The position numbers and the translations under genes are program-made. From Sphingobacterium tabacisoli (lineage in GTDB: Bacteria; Bacteroidota; Bacteroidia; Sphingobacteriales; Sphingobacteriaceae): a DNA stretch of 64,000 nt. Below, piece by piece: positions 1 through 9,035 of this stretch. Under the pieces are notes generated by a model, which was given only the letters and a program-made list of their open reading frames with translations, did no database searches and had not been told where the DNA came from. Position 1 is the first letter of the stretch, and the number at the start of each line of letters is the position of its first letter. The stretch is from contig NZ_JAEQMU010000001.1 in the NCBI RefSeq assembly GCF_017908035.1, forward strand, positions 1,488,001-1,552,000, given 5' to 3'.

Positions 1-240
1 TTAATTGAATTTTGCATTATCGCATGGTTCCAATTAAATGCAGGTGGTAATCCTACTATTCCAAATGACTATAACGCTGCAAGTACACCATCTTGTCCGA
101 CCGGTACAAATAAAATTTGTGCTATTCAGGCCGATCCAGATGGAAGTGGGCAGCCAGATATCACTGACTCATTAAAAGATCAAATGATAGAAGCGCTTCA
201 CAATAGGACTTCGTCAACAAATGTTCAATTACGGTCGTAA
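1..240 (+). CDS. DUF6520-like small secreted protein, C-terminal part only
   Basis: Frame 1 is open from the window edge to TAA at 238-240, giving 79 codons with no start in view, so the N-terminus lies outside. The visible part runs WFQLNAGG...TPSCPTGTNKICAIQ and then a polar tail ending VQLRS. A W-x-x-x followed by two cysteines near CPxGTxxICAIQAD is what I recall of DUF6520-type proteins of Sphingobacteriaceae, which start with a signal peptide. Function is unknown. A strong terminator follows at 268-299. The call rests on the short motif only. Confidence 0.5.
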   Translation, partial: LIEFCIIAWFQLNAGGNPTIPNDYNAASTPSCPTGTNKICAIQADPDGSGQPDITDSLKDQMIEALHNRTSSTNVQLRS

Positions 241-267
241 GAAATTTTCAAATTTCCAGATCGATAA

Positions 268-299
268 GGGGCCAGTTTCAAGCTGGCCCTTCCCTTTTT
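268..299 (+). terminator. Rho-independent terminator
   Basis: GGGCCAG (269-275) and CTGGCCC (283-289) form a perfect 7-bp stem around a 7-base loop, followed by a C/T run. It sits 28 bases after the stop of the DUF6520-like gene and also faces the 3' end of the minus-strand thioredoxin gene at 303, so it may serve both. Confidence 0.75.
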
Positions 300-302
300 A
301 AA

Positions 303-1553
303 TTATAATCCTCGTTCTTTAAACTCTAGTACCTCTATTTCTCGTAATTCTTTAACAAACCGGACACCATAATTTTCCAAACCATGGTTTAGCTCCTCTA
401 GGTTTTTATATTTCGGGATTTCGAAGGATATCTTTTCTTGTACTTCATCGACAGTCGGAGGATACCCACCGTTATAGTCAATCGTAAAAGTCAGTGTTGA
501 TGTACTTTCGACTTTTAACAATTTTTTGTCTCCCTTAAGCGCAATAGCCTTATTTTTCCCGACACGTTTCAATACCAGACAAGGCATAGTTTTCATCTTC
601 CAGTTTACTTCCAGTCCTAGCATTGCATCTAAATCAGCTAACATCAATTTTGCCCAGGCGCCTTCATCCATTTCGGCCTTTTGCACACGTTTATAAGAGA
701 TTCCATACGTTCTGATCCATTCCTGATAGGTCTGCCGGTTTGAATCACTGTAGGTATAATTACTTGAGTCTCTAACGTTCCAAACAACCCGTTGCGGGAC
801 CATAAAAAACCTCGGTTTCTTGATCTTAGCCCATAATGATAAATAAGCACCAAATACATCCATGTTGTTGAAGTAAGCAACTGCTCTGCCTTGCGTATCC
901 CTATCAAGATTTACGCTCGCTTTTTGTTCAAGTTGTTCGTTATATTTAGATAGTTCAACATAGCCTAGTAAGTTGTTGGTTCCAGTATTAAGATCATTGT
1001 CCTCCACTACAGATTCCAATTCTTTGAAGTCATCTTTGATAGGGACGCTAATTTTTGCTGATGCCAATAATTCGCTCAGATATTGCTTTTTAACGTAATC
1101 GGCATGGGTAATGGCTTTGACCTCACCATTCATTATCCATACAGAATGCGGTACAGATTTATGTGGGAACAGCTGATGCAATATGCTGTCACCGACAATA
1201 GTAGGAAGTATGGCGTTTTTCTCCTTTAAGTATTTGTTCTTTTTATAGAACTGCCCTATCGTCTTACTGTCTTGCCAGGTCGTCATATAGATTTCTATTT
1301 TATCACCCATCTCTTTTTGCAGTGCTTTCAACTTCGGCATGCTCTCAATACAAGAGGCACAATAGGTATCGAAAAATTCAAGTACGATGATCTTGGGCTT
1401 TGAAGCATCAAAATCGATGCTACGGCCATCCATTGTTTTCAAGGTCTTTTGAAATTCAATTTTATCACCCACATTTAAAGCGCTGGACGTTTGTCGGGCA
1501 TGCACTGCCAGGGTAAATAATAACATGGCTAGTATAGCAATATATTTTCTCAT
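303..1553 (-). CDS. Secreted TlpA-like thioredoxin-fold protein of the first SusCD locus
   Basis: This 416-residue protein has a signal peptide (residues 1-20). A thioredoxin-like domain follows (about 25-170) with the redox motif C65-A-S-C68 preceded by VLEFFDTY, as in TlpA/ResA-type periplasmic oxidoreductases. The ~245-residue C-terminal part has no domain I recognise. It is the last gene of the minus-strand sigma-FecR-SusC-SusD set, 11 bp after susD, so it is probably co-transcribed. CASC differs from the usual CxPC, so a role as disulfide reductase, isomerase or structural partner cannot be told apart. Proteins of this kind are common next to SusCD pairs in Sphingobacteriaceae; why is not known. 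Confidence 0.8.
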   Translation of the reverse strand: MRKYIAILAMLLFTLAVHARQTSSALNVGDKIEFQKTLKTMDGRSIDFDASKPKIIVLEFFDTYCASCIESMPKLKALQKEMGDKIEIYMTTWQDSKTIGQFYKKNKYLKEKNAILPTIVGDSILHQLFPHKSVPHSVWIMNGEVKAITHADYVKKQYLSELLASAKISVPIKDDFKELESVVEDNDLNTGTNNLLGYVELSKYNEQLEQKASVNLDRDTQGRAVAYFNNMDVFGAYLSLWAKIKKPRFFMVPQRVVWNVRDSSNYTYSDSNRQTYQEWIRTYGISYKRVQKAEMDEGAWAKLMLADLDAMLGLEVNWKMKTMPCLVLKRVGKNKAIALKGDKKLLKVESTSTLTFTIDYNGGYPPTVDEVQEKISFEIPKYKNLEELNHGLENYGVRFVKELREIEVLEFKERGL

Positions 1554-1564
1554 TATTTTGTCTC

Positions 1565-2926
1565 CTATCTTTTATTTTGTTCAAGTTTTCCTTCTTCAAT
1601 AGCATCCTGGGGTATCAATAGCGCATATTTTAAGCTATTTGGTTCCAACAGATATTCCTTACCATCGATTATTCTTTTTAATTGTATTTTATATCTTTCG
1701 TCAAGATTAAGCCGCTTTAGATCAGACCACCGTAGACCTCTAAAAAGAAGCTCCTTCCTTCTTTCAGCTAATATTTTAGTAATTAGCGCATCTTTATTCG
1801 TAGTCGAAAAATCTGTATATAAACCGACCAGCCACCTATTTTTCATCAAATGGTTCAGGTCAGTCAAGGCCGCAGCAATTTTACCCAATCTGGCGGCAGA
1901 CTCCGCACGAGTGAGATACATCTCTGCTGTTGTGAGTCCGACAAACATGCCAGATGCTGAGTTATTATAAGATCCCTTAAAAGCGTAGGTACCCAGATTC
2001 GCCCCTGTATTCGCCTTAAAAAAAACCTTCTTCCGTAAATCGTTCTGCTCATATGCACGGTAAAGATTTGAGTCAATCTTTGCATTACCTTGCGCCAAGG
2101 CGTAACTTGATGGCGTAATCGCATGAAAGAGCACTTCTTTATTAAAACGAGCAATAGGAAGCGATGCATTTGCATTGAGGCTGTTGTAGTCCAATAGATC
2201 CGCACGTAAATTCAGTGCAGAATCAGCATATAGATAAGCCTGCTCATACATGCCCATATCCAAATAAGTACGTGCCAACCCTCCATAGGCCGCCTCCTTG
2301 TAGGGACGAGCCTTAAACGGGCCATTTGCAGGCAATAAACGAGCTGCAGCCTTGAAATCTGCAATCACCTGTGCGTAGCTATCCGTTAAGGAAGCGCGAT
2401 TTACCGCATCATCCACATCAGGTTTGAGTCTGAGGGGTACTCCCGGCACTGAAGATGCATTAGTGACCGAATAGTTCATAGCATAATTTGCCAATAGCTG
2501 ATGGAAGGCAAAGGCCCTGAAAAATAAAGCCGCCCCTTTAAGTTCGTTGAAATGATATAAGTCAGTAGGTGTAGTTTTCAAGCCTTTCAGCACATCAAGC
2601 ACCTGATTGCTCTGATAGATGACTTTATAACTCGTCTGCCAAGGAGTGGCTGTAGTGACCATTTCATCCGACCATAGATAGCCGTTACGCTCATCGATGA
2701 GGGAAACCGATTGCCAGCTTGTCGTTGTCAAATAATAGTTGTCGGCAGATACTTCACCCATGATCGGAAAGCCTGAATTCATGGTCGGATAGTCGTTCAA
2801 TAGAAGCTCACAATCTTCTAAGGTTTCAGGAATCACCATTTTTTGGTCAGGCTTCAGTTCCAAATAGTCAGAACAGCCAAAAAACAAAGTCGATACGACT
2901 ACAATAATTAAATATTTCTTCATCAT
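1565..2926 (-). CDS. SusD/RagB family outer-membrane nutrient-binding lipoprotein
   Basis: This 453-residue protein has a lipoprotein signal (LIIVVVSTLFFGC, acylated Cys18) followed by the SusD-typical DYLELKPDQK. The middle is TPR-like (FRAFAFHQLLANYA; AYGGLARTYLDMGMYEQAY). The C-terminus carries the standard SusD end: MYLTRAESAARLG, LAERRKELLFRGLRWSDLKRLN. In SusCD complexes SusD is the surface lid over the TonB-dependent SusC barrel and captures the ligand. It lies 8 bp downstream of its susC. The ligand cannot be read from the sequence; no glycan-active enzyme is encoded nearby, so a non-glycan ligand such as a peptide is possible. Confidence 0.93.
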   Translation of the reverse strand: MMKKYLIIVVVSTLFFGCSDYLELKPDQKMVIPETLEDCELLLNDYPTMNSGFPIMGEVSADNYYLTTTSWQSVSLIDERNGYLWSDEMVTTATPWQTSYKVIYQSNQVLDVLKGLKTTPTDLYHFNELKGAALFFRAFAFHQLLANYAMNYSVTNASSVPGVPLRLKPDVDDAVNRASLTDSYAQVIADFKAAARLLPANGPFKARPYKEAAYGGLARTYLDMGMYEQAYLYADSALNLRADLLDYNSLNANASLPIARFNKEVLFHAITPSSYALAQGNAKIDSNLYRAYEQNDLRKKVFFKANTGANLGTYAFKGSYNNSASGMFVGLTTAEMYLTRAESAARLGKIAAALTDLNHLMKNRWLVGLYTDFSTTNKDALITKILAERRKELLFRGLRWSDLKRLNLDERYKIQLKRIIDGKEYLLEPNSLKYALLIPQDAIEEGKLEQNKR

Positions 2927-2934
2927 AATAGGCT

Positions 2935-5900
2935 TTAGAGTGAAAAGTTAATCCCTAGGGAAACACTAAATGGATCAGGGCTATTTTTACCAAATTCGGG
3001 ATCGATACCCCAATGATTTGCCCGCCATATCGTTCCAAGATTTTGCATATAGAGATAGAGCTGCGGATTTTTGATCAATTTGCTGCTATTGATCCGATAG
3101 GCAAGTTGAAAATCGCGGAGTTTGATCTGATCAGCTTTTTCCACCAGCGCAGAAGACAGGCTATAAAACATGGATCCGCTATTAACTGGGTAAGAAAGAG
3201 CTGGTACGTCAGTCCAATTTTCATCACCAGGCTTTTGCCAACGAAGTGAATAGTCACTGTGCCCTGCTTCGTAATCCCAAAACATGGAATTGTTAAAGGA
3301 GTTTCTCAAGAACACATGGCCCAATTGGTAGCTGATGTTTAATGATGCTTCCCAATTTTTGTACGTAAATGTATTTCTGAATGCTCCAAAATACACCGGC
3401 ACTGTCGATCCCCAATAATCGAGATCGGCCACCTGTGTCCCGTTATATATTGCCAGGTAGTCCTTTGAGATTTCACCATTCACGTAGCCACGGGGTTCAC
3501 CTGTTTCAGGATCTAATCCCGCCCACTTAAAGGTATACTGCCCAAATAAATCTGCACCGACTACAGGCGTACGAAAATTGGTCTGAGGTCCTGAGATATA
3601 ATTGAGCCCCTTGGTGTTACTCAAGTACGATCTGGTGATGGTGTTACGGTTGTATGAGAAAATTAGATTTGTTGTCCAGCTAAATAAGCGATTGACCACA
3701 TTTCTACTCTGAATAGAAAGGTCAAGACCTTTTCCCAAGATGTCAGCACTATTCATATTCATACTTGAGAATCCGGTAGTCGGATCCAATTTTGTCGTTG
3801 ACACCAGATCGCGTGGTGTTTTTCTGAAATACTCCAATGTCCCCGAAATACGGCTGTTCAATAGGGCAAAATCAAGTCCGAAGTTGAGCATGCCCACCGT
3901 TTCCCAACGAAGCGATGGATTGGGTGGCGACATAATCTGTGCATAAGGCAATCCCGTAATACCATGCACCTGACTTTGGATGGTCATAATCGGGAAAGCT
4001 GCTGTGGTATTATTTACATTACCATTAAAACCGTAGGTTGCACGCAGTTTTAGCGAAGAAAAGATGGGATGGTCTTTTAAAAAGCCTTCATTTGTCAGCA
4101 CCCATGCAGCACCCACGGACCAAAAAGGTTTGCCCCTGTTATTTGATTTGACACCAAAGAGATTAGAGGCATCTTTACGGGCGCTTGCACTCAGGATATA
4201 CTTGCCATCATAGGCATACGACGCATTTGCAAAATATGATGTAAAACGATTCGTTGTACCAAGCAAAGGCATCTCACCCCAAATCCGATTTGTGCCCAAG
4301 TAACCATTTGCAAAAGGCAATTGGTTTACAAAGTCTACAGGCATATAAGTCAAGCGGTTTTTATCATAACCATAATAGAGCGCCGAGTTCTGCGAAGCCG
4401 TATTCTGCCTGATTTCATAGCCGGCTATGCTGTGCAGATCGTGTTTATCGTTCCACTTATGATCATAAGACAGCTGCACCCTTCCCTGATGTGCTACACC
4501 CTCCTGATTGAAGAAAGTCATCTTATCGCCGAGCGGAATATTCCATTTGATAGCATTTTCATCATACACGGCGTAGCTATTTAAGAGCTGCCGCATGTAA
4601 TAAGAATCTGCGCCTTGCCAGTTTTCGGTTTTCGTCAAAGATCGTCTGTAGTTGTAGATTGCGGATAGATTTAGTCCGGGCATCATCTCCCATTTACCGT
4701 CAAGGTTAAATACATTCTCGCGCGAACTAGTGATTTCCGAACTCTGGTCAAGTTCTTTCAGCGGGAAATACTTCCAGCTCAGCAGTCTTCCGTTACCCGC
4801 AGTATCCTGATAAATAGGAAGTGGTCCGTTTCCGATCACCTCTACAGGATTCCCCTGATCATCGGCCAGCCTTGTATAGGGGTAGTTACCGCCAAAGAGC
4901 ATATTGTACTGATTTTGGTTGCTATAACCGTACTCCTTATTTCGCCCTTCGATATAGAGGATATCTAACCCGAATGATAGGTTTTTGAGCGGATTGACAC
5001 GGAAATTATTCCGCAGATTGAGCCGATCATAACTAGAGGTAACGACGTTATTCAGGTTGCGATCATAACCCAATGAAAACAAATTGGACATTTTATCCGA
5101 GCCGGCAGACAGTTGAATATTATACTGCTGTTTGACCGCTTTGCGGTAAATGTATTTGGTAAAATCGTCGCGGGAATCTATTTTTTTGAGATCATTCAAT
5201 TTAACTTCCAGATCCGCATCTGATAAAGTTCCGTCCCTATTTTCCTTCAGTAGCAGCAATACTGGAGACAAGCGATTAAAGATATCCTCAAACTTGAAAT
5301 CATAGCCCCCCTTATCGAAAAAATAACGCTCAGCTTCAATAAAATCCGCCGAACTCATCTGGGGTTGATAGTAAAGATCCGGCCTTGCCCCTACAGTGAT
5401 GTTACTATTAAACGACAGTTGGATCGGTTTACCAAATTTCCCTTTTTTGGTGGTAATCACGATGACACCATTACCCGATTGCGCACCCCAAATAGAGGAG
5501 GCCGCGGCATCCTTCAATAAGGTGATATTTTCGATATCATTGGGGTTGATGTTGTTAAAATCTCCCTGATAAGGCATTCCATCCAGTACGATCAATGGCC
5601 ATACATTAGAACGTAAAGTACTTTGACCGCGGATATTAAAATTGAGTAGTTTTCCTCTTGCAGGCTGGTAAGTTTTCATTGTGGTGATACTTGGCACCAC
5701 ATCTTCCAACCTAGTGATAAAATCAGTCGACACCTTTCGATTGAGCAGCTTGTTATCCACAAACTCGAAGCTTCCCGTTGCTCTTTCCTTGGGAATCTTT
5801 TGGTAGCCGGTAGAAACCACCTCCACCTCATCCAATTGATTCTCCAGTGGTATCAATTTGACTGATAATGATACTCCAGCGGAATACGGTAAAGTTAATG

Positions 5901-6528
5901 GCTTAAAACCCACATGGCTAAACTTCACCGATCCTGCCGATGCAATTACTGGCACAGAGAAAGAACCATCACTTTTGGTAGATGCTCTCCCCTTTTCATC
6001 TTCTATTCGAACCGATACGCCTTGTATCGGTTTACCGTCTACAGCTGATAAGATAGTGCCCTCTAGCACATATTCCTCTTGCTGTAACACGACTGCTATT
6101 GGCTGAACACGCTCTGGAACACGCGGCAACTCACGGATTACGATAGAATTATCTTCAATGTTATAAGTGAGGTTTCGGGAGGTCAGCAATTGATCCAAGG
6201 CGACTTTTAAAGGTATTTGTTCTACCTTGATATTCATATTTTTCACTTCGCTGACCAACTTGTAGTCCATCACCAGAAAATCATAGCCGGTCTGCTTAGT
6301 AATTTTGTCCATAACTTTTTGGAGGGAAGCATTTTTTTCGTTAAGGCTGATCCGTTGTGCCAGGACATCGGCCTTGACGTGAACCAGCATCAGCGTCATC
6401 ATTAAAATGACTAATTTCATAATCAATAGTATTTTCAGCGGTACGCGCCACTGGGATACCGCTTTGTTAAAAGCTATTATTTGCATACTTTTACTTTGGT
6501 TTGAGTTATTACTTGATAATGATCGCAA
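2935..6528 (-). CDS. SusC/RagA family TonB-dependent transporter with STN domain
   Basis: This 1197-residue outer-membrane receptor has a hydrophobic signal at about residues 30-55. A secretin/TonB N-terminal (STN) domain follows (about 65-130, LQKVMDKITKQTGYDF), then a carboxypeptidase-regulatory-like beta-sandwich (about 150-230). The SusC plug runs from about 245 to 365 and contains LNFNIRGQSTL, PLIVLDGMPY and NPNDIENITLLKDAAASSIWGAQSGNG. A 22-strand barrel ends in an aromatic LGINFSL. The STN domain is the signature of receptors that signal through FecR to an ECF sigma factor, and both are encoded directly upstream. The start is uncertain: MQIIAFNK at residue 15 (6486) is an alternative. 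The substrate is unknown. Confidence 0.93.
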   Translation of the reverse strand: MRSLSSNNSNQSKSMQIIAFNKAVSQWRVPLKILLIMKLVILMMTLMLVHVKADVLAQRISLNEKNASLQKVMDKITKQTGYDFLVMDYKLVSEVKNMNIKVEQIPLKVALDQLLTSRNLTYNIEDNSIVIRELPRVPERVQPIAVVLQQEEYVLEGTILSAVDGKPIQGVSVRIEDEKGRASTKSDGSFSVPVIASAGSVKFSHVGFKPLTLPYSAGVSLSVKLIPLENQLDEVEVVSTGYQKIPKERATGSFEFVDNKLLNRKVSTDFITRLEDVVPSITTMKTYQPARGKLLNFNIRGQSTLRSNVWPLIVLDGMPYQGDFNNINPNDIENITLLKDAAASSIWGAQSGNGVIVITTKKGKFGKPIQLSFNSNITVGARPDLYYQPQMSSADFIEAERYFFDKGGYDFKFEDIFNRLSPVLLLLKENRDGTLSDADLEVKLNDLKKIDSRDDFTKYIYRKAVKQQYNIQLSAGSDKMSNLFSLGYDRNLNNVVTSSYDRLNLRNNFRVNPLKNLSFGLDILYIEGRNKEYGYSNQNQYNMLFGGNYPYTRLADDQGNPVEVIGNGPLPIYQDTAGNGRLLSWKYFPLKELDQSSEITSSRENVFNLDGKWEMMPGLNLSAIYNYRRSLTKTENWQGADSYYMRQLLNSYAVYDENAIKWNIPLGDKMTFFNQEGVAHQGRVQLSYDHKWNDKHDLHSIAGYEIRQNTASQNSALYYGYDKNRLTYMPVDFVNQLPFANGYLGTNRIWGEMPLLGTTNRFTSYFANASYAYDGKYILSASARKDASNLFGVKSNNRGKPFWSVGAAWVLTNEGFLKDHPIFSSLKLRATYGFNGNVNNTTAAFPIMTIQSQVHGITGLPYAQIMSPPNPSLRWETVGMLNFGLDFALLNSRISGTLEYFRKTPRDLVSTTKLDPTTGFSSMNMNSADILGKGLDLSIQSRNVVNRLFSWTTNLIFSYNRNTITRSYLSNTKGLNYISGPQTNFRTPVVGADLFGQYTFKWAGLDPETGEPRGYVNGEISKDYLAIYNGTQVADLDYWGSTVPVYFGAFRNTFTYKNWEASLNISYQLGHVFLRNSFNNSMFWDYEAGHSDYSLRWQKPGDENWTDVPALSYPVNSGSMFYSLSSALVEKADQIKLRDFQLAYRINSSKLIKNPQLYLYMQNLGTIWRANHWGIDPEFGKNSPDPFSVSLGINFSL

Positions 6529-6548
6529 AATTGTTATTCCCGTATTTC

Positions 6549-6615
6549 GGGATAGGGTGACTCAAACTTCGGCCGGCGGTGCTTCCAACACTTCCGGCTT
6601 TGTCTTGTGTACCCA
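6549..6615 (-). promoter_or_regulatory. Conserved hairpin between fecR and susC (locus 1)
   Basis: GCCGGcGGTG (6572-6581) pairs with CACTtCCGGC (6589-6598, one internal mismatch). It lies in the 174-bp gap between the fecR stop and the susC start. A hairpin sharing the same GCCGGCGGTG arm is found at the same place in the second locus (14725-14777). It could be a terminator or attenuator separating the sigma/fecR transcript from susCD, or a leader structure of the susC mRNA. No T-run follows on the minus strand. Confidence 0.45.
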
Positions 6616-6702
6616 TATAGTCGGCTATAATCTTAAAGGTATCTGTGAGTGGTTCATCTGGTTAGTTTTTGTTGGTTATTATATTTACGAATGGGTTATA
6701 GC

Positions 6703-7809
6703 TTAGTGTACTGTGATTACATTACCGTTGATGGTACATTTTACTTTTCCGGTACGCTCCATCAGATCCAGCACGGCACGGATATGCCGGGAACGGGAGA
6801 TGGTACCTCCGACAGTAATATATCGGGTCTGTTCGTTTGCAAATACCACATCGACATTGTACCAGCGGGATACCGAACGAAATACTTCTTCTAATGTCTC
6901 GCCACGAAACACAAAATTACCTTCCCGCCACGCCAGTACCTGATCCAAATCTGCTTCCTGAATATGGATCTTTCCCCCTTTTTGTTGTAAGACCTGTTGT
7001 CCCGGACGTAAGTGGATGTTGTTGACCCGCGCTGCGCCTTCTGTCAATGTTGTAGTGGGAGCGACATCGTCAGCATAAGTACGTATATTGAATGCAGTAC
7101 CTAAATCTTCTACCACCTGTCCTTTGCTTCGAACGTAAAAATGCCTACCCTGCTCGTGCTCAACGACGAAGTACCCTTCCCCTTCCAAGGTTACTTCCCT
7201 ACGATCGTGACCGAACTGTGATGGAAAAGTAAGTCTAGATGCAGCATTGAGCCATACTTTGGTTCCGTCGGGCAGTACAAAGGTATAGATCTGCCCTTTT
7301 GCGGTCGATGCCGTCAAAAGCTCATGTGCGGTTACAGGAACCTTACCGCCCCCAAGTACAGTGGTACCGTCTTCATAGGTCAATGCAGAGCCGATTACAG
7401 CCCCTTTCTTCGTACTGTCCAGCACAATAGGACGACCATCGCCCAGGGTAATTGTTGCACCATATTGGCCGGGTTTGATATCAGCTTCAGCAAGATGCGC
7501 TACTCCAATATGGCTACCTTCGGTACGTAGGAAAATGTACCAGCCAGCAACTAAAAACAAGGCTGCACAAGCCGCCACTAGGCTGATCTGCCTTAATGTT
7601 ACCAAGCGAGAAGCGATATGTTGCTTTGGGGCAACCCGTTGCCAAACGCGCTTCTTACGCTTCACGATATCCGATATCTTTCCTCCATCCGATAGTTGGT
7701 CGGCTTTCTGATTAAAATATGCATTCAACAGACGGGCCTCCTCCGGGGTATCCTCTCCCTTCAGGTACCTGTCTATCATTTTTTCGTATCTTTTCTCGTT
7801 ATCATCCAT
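6703..7809 (-). CDS. FecR family anti-sigma factor
   Basis: This 368-residue inner-membrane regulator has a cytoplasmic N-terminal part (residues 1-70, KMIDRYLKGEDTPEEARLL) that binds the cognate sigma factor. One membrane span follows (about 75-94). The periplasmic part has a FecR domain (about 160-265: GQIYTFVLPDGTKVWLNAASRLTFPSQF, then REVTLEGEGYFVVEH) and a DUF4974-type C-terminal domain (about 295-366). In the FecIRA paradigm it relays ligand occupancy of the STN-bearing SusC to the ECF sigma factor. It lies 93 bp after that sigma gene and 174 bp before susC on the same strand. Confidence 0.92.
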   Translation of the reverse strand: MDDNEKRYEKMIDRYLKGEDTPEEARLLNAYFNQKADQLSDGGKISDIVKRKKRVWQRVAPKQHIASRLVTLRQISLVAACAALFLVAGWYIFLRTEGSHIGVAHLAEADIKPGQYGATITLGDGRPIVLDSTKKGAVIGSALTYEDGTTVLGGGKVPVTAHELLTASTAKGQIYTFVLPDGTKVWLNAASRLTFPSQFGHDRREVTLEGEGYFVVEHEQGRHFYVRSKGQVVEDLGTAFNIRTYADDVAPTTTLTEGAARVNNIHLRPGQQVLQQKGGKIHIQEADLDQVLAWREGNFVFRGETLEEVFRSVSRWYNVDVVFANEQTRYITVGGTISRSRHIRAVLDLMERTGKVKCTINGNVITVH

Positions 7810-7902
7810 ATCTATTTTCTTTATTGATGCATCCTATTTATGATATATGGTATTGGTGTAATCAAGCAGACGTATGACAATGAGCTATGTTATAGTCGCC
7901 GG

Positions 7903-8502
7903 TCAAAAAAAACGGTTAACCCAATAAATTGTCTGTATCAGGGAGAGCCAAAATAAACAGGAGATGTGGGCGCGAATCCTTACAATGGCATTGTGTATCT
8001 GCTGGCGCACCGTACCCTCGGAAAGCTCGAGACTTGCCGCTATTTCTTTATTGGTCATGTAGTGCTTTCGGCTCAATTCGAAGACTGTCCGCATGCGTGT
8101 AGGAAGATTACGGATTTCTTTTTCAATCTGTCGCTCCAGATCGCGCTGTATGATCGCTTCGTCGGTAGACCAGACGCCTTTTTCGGCATACTCTTTCAGC
8201 CCTGCTACATAATCGTACCGGGTCTTCTGGCGTCTGAAATGGTCGATCAATGCGTAGCGTGCGCTCTGATAGAGGTAAGAGCGCAACGAGACAATGCGTG
8301 CAGCATGACGGCTTTCGTACAGCGCTAAAAAAATTTCCTGTGTGATGTCCTCGGCTTGCTCTCCATCCTGTAGCATCTTACGCACAAAGGCGTAGATAGG
8401 GCCAAAGTATCGATCGTAGATGACGGTAAAGGCCGTGTTATCCTCCTCCTCCATAAGCCCGACAAGCTCGATATCCGTATAACTGCTGTATGTTGACTTC
8501 AT
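7903..8502 (-). CDS. ECF RNA polymerase sigma factor (sigma-70 family) of SusCD locus 1
   Basis: This 199-residue protein has sigma region 2 at about residues 10-80 (AFTVIYDRYFGPIYAFVRKML, then EDITQEIFLALYESR) and region 4 at about 125-180 (LPTRMRTVFELSRKHYMTNKEIAASLELSEGTVRQQIHNA). The hydrophobic C-terminal extension (LFWLSLIQTIYW) is common in Bacteroidota FecI-like sigmas. It is the first gene of the sigma-FecR-SusC-SusD-thioredoxin set. Its own target is presumably the susC promoter. The likely promoter is 170 bp upstream at 8673-8702, inside the sigma remnant. Confidence 0.93.
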   Translation of the reverse strand: MKSTYSSYTDIELVGLMEEEDNTAFTVIYDRYFGPIYAFVRKMLQDGEQAEDITQEIFLALYESRHAARIVSLRSYLYQSARYALIDHFRRQKTRYDYVAGLKEYAEKGVWSTDEAIIQRDLERQIEKEIRNLPTRMRTVFELSRKHYMTNKEIAASLELSEGTVRQQIHNAIVRIRAHISCLFWLSLIQTIYWVNRFF

Positions 8503-8670
8503 AAAAAATAGGTATTAAGGATTTTACGTCTTCTAATATAGCGAGTTTAGCTAGCTAAGTCCTTCTATTTTAAAAGAGATCAACCCTTAGGAAGTAGACG
8601 GATGAAAAGGAAGGGTGTTATAGAGAGAGGGAGAGTTTTTTTGTAATCAGCTAGGCTAAGATATTGGGGG

Positions 8671-8843
8671 CACAAAGATACCCTATACCACCTCCTGCGC
8701 AAGGTCTGTAGATTTGAGCAGACGGATGAGGTCCCCGATCAACCGATAATGGTAGGTCTTGTAAATACATTCGAAAGCGTCGCGATCTCTGCCTTAAGTC
8801 TTCTTAGGAGATCCTGTTCTTCGGAAAGCGACAACACCTTCAT
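8671..8843 (-). pseudogene. Remnant of a third ECF sigma factor gene (N-terminal region 2)
   Basis: The minus strand reads MKVLSLSEEQDLLRRLK from 8843. After a one-base frame change it reads GRDRDAFECIYKTYHYRL, then LIRLLKSTDLAQEVV, an in-frame TAG, and GIFV. This aligns along its whole length with residues 1-55 of the intact sigma at 16055-16630 (ERDLLLRLQTGDHEAFEELY ... LLRDSELAGDILQDLFI). It therefore has a frameshift, a stop where Q is expected, and no regions 3-4. An overlapping 62-codon ORF at 8739-8927 is only the frameshifted reading. It lies exactly between the two SusCD regulatory loci, so it is probably the ghost of another such locus. Confidence 0.75.
8673..8702 (-). promoter_or_regulatory. 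Bacteroidota-type promoter for the locus 1 sigma gene
   Basis: On the minus strand TTG (8702-8700), a 19-base spacer and TATCTTTG (8680-8673) match the Bacteroidota housekeeping consensus TTTG/TAnnTTTG. It would give a ~165-base leader for the sigma gene starting at 8502. It lies within the decayed sigma sequence, so it may have arisen secondarily or be a chance match. Confidence 0.4.
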
Positions 8844-9035
8844 GTAGTTTACGGTTACTGAAAGTACGAACAAAAGAAATTTTTGGGAGAATGGCAGCTT
8901 ATTGGCTCTGGACAGCGGACTTAGCAAAATCTGCGATATTCAACAATGGGAAAAAGTCCTCCGCCTGAAATGACGGAGAACTAAAAGTAAAGATTAGCCT
9001 GCTCAATTTGTCGTGCTATTATTCATTAAAAAAAA

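Larger units (their letters stand above)
8503..9035. other. Gene-free interval between SusCD loci
   Basis: Apart from the sigma remnant (8671-8843) and the promoter inside it, I see only A/T-rich and purine-rich sequence (for example an AGAGAGAGGGAGAG stretch near 8621-8635). No other open frame or clear terminator is visible. Confidence 0.5.

Noticed and set aside
8739..8927. 62-codon ORF on the minus strand as a gene
   Set aside because: It is the frameshifted reading of a sigma factor remnant and its 5' part has no support.
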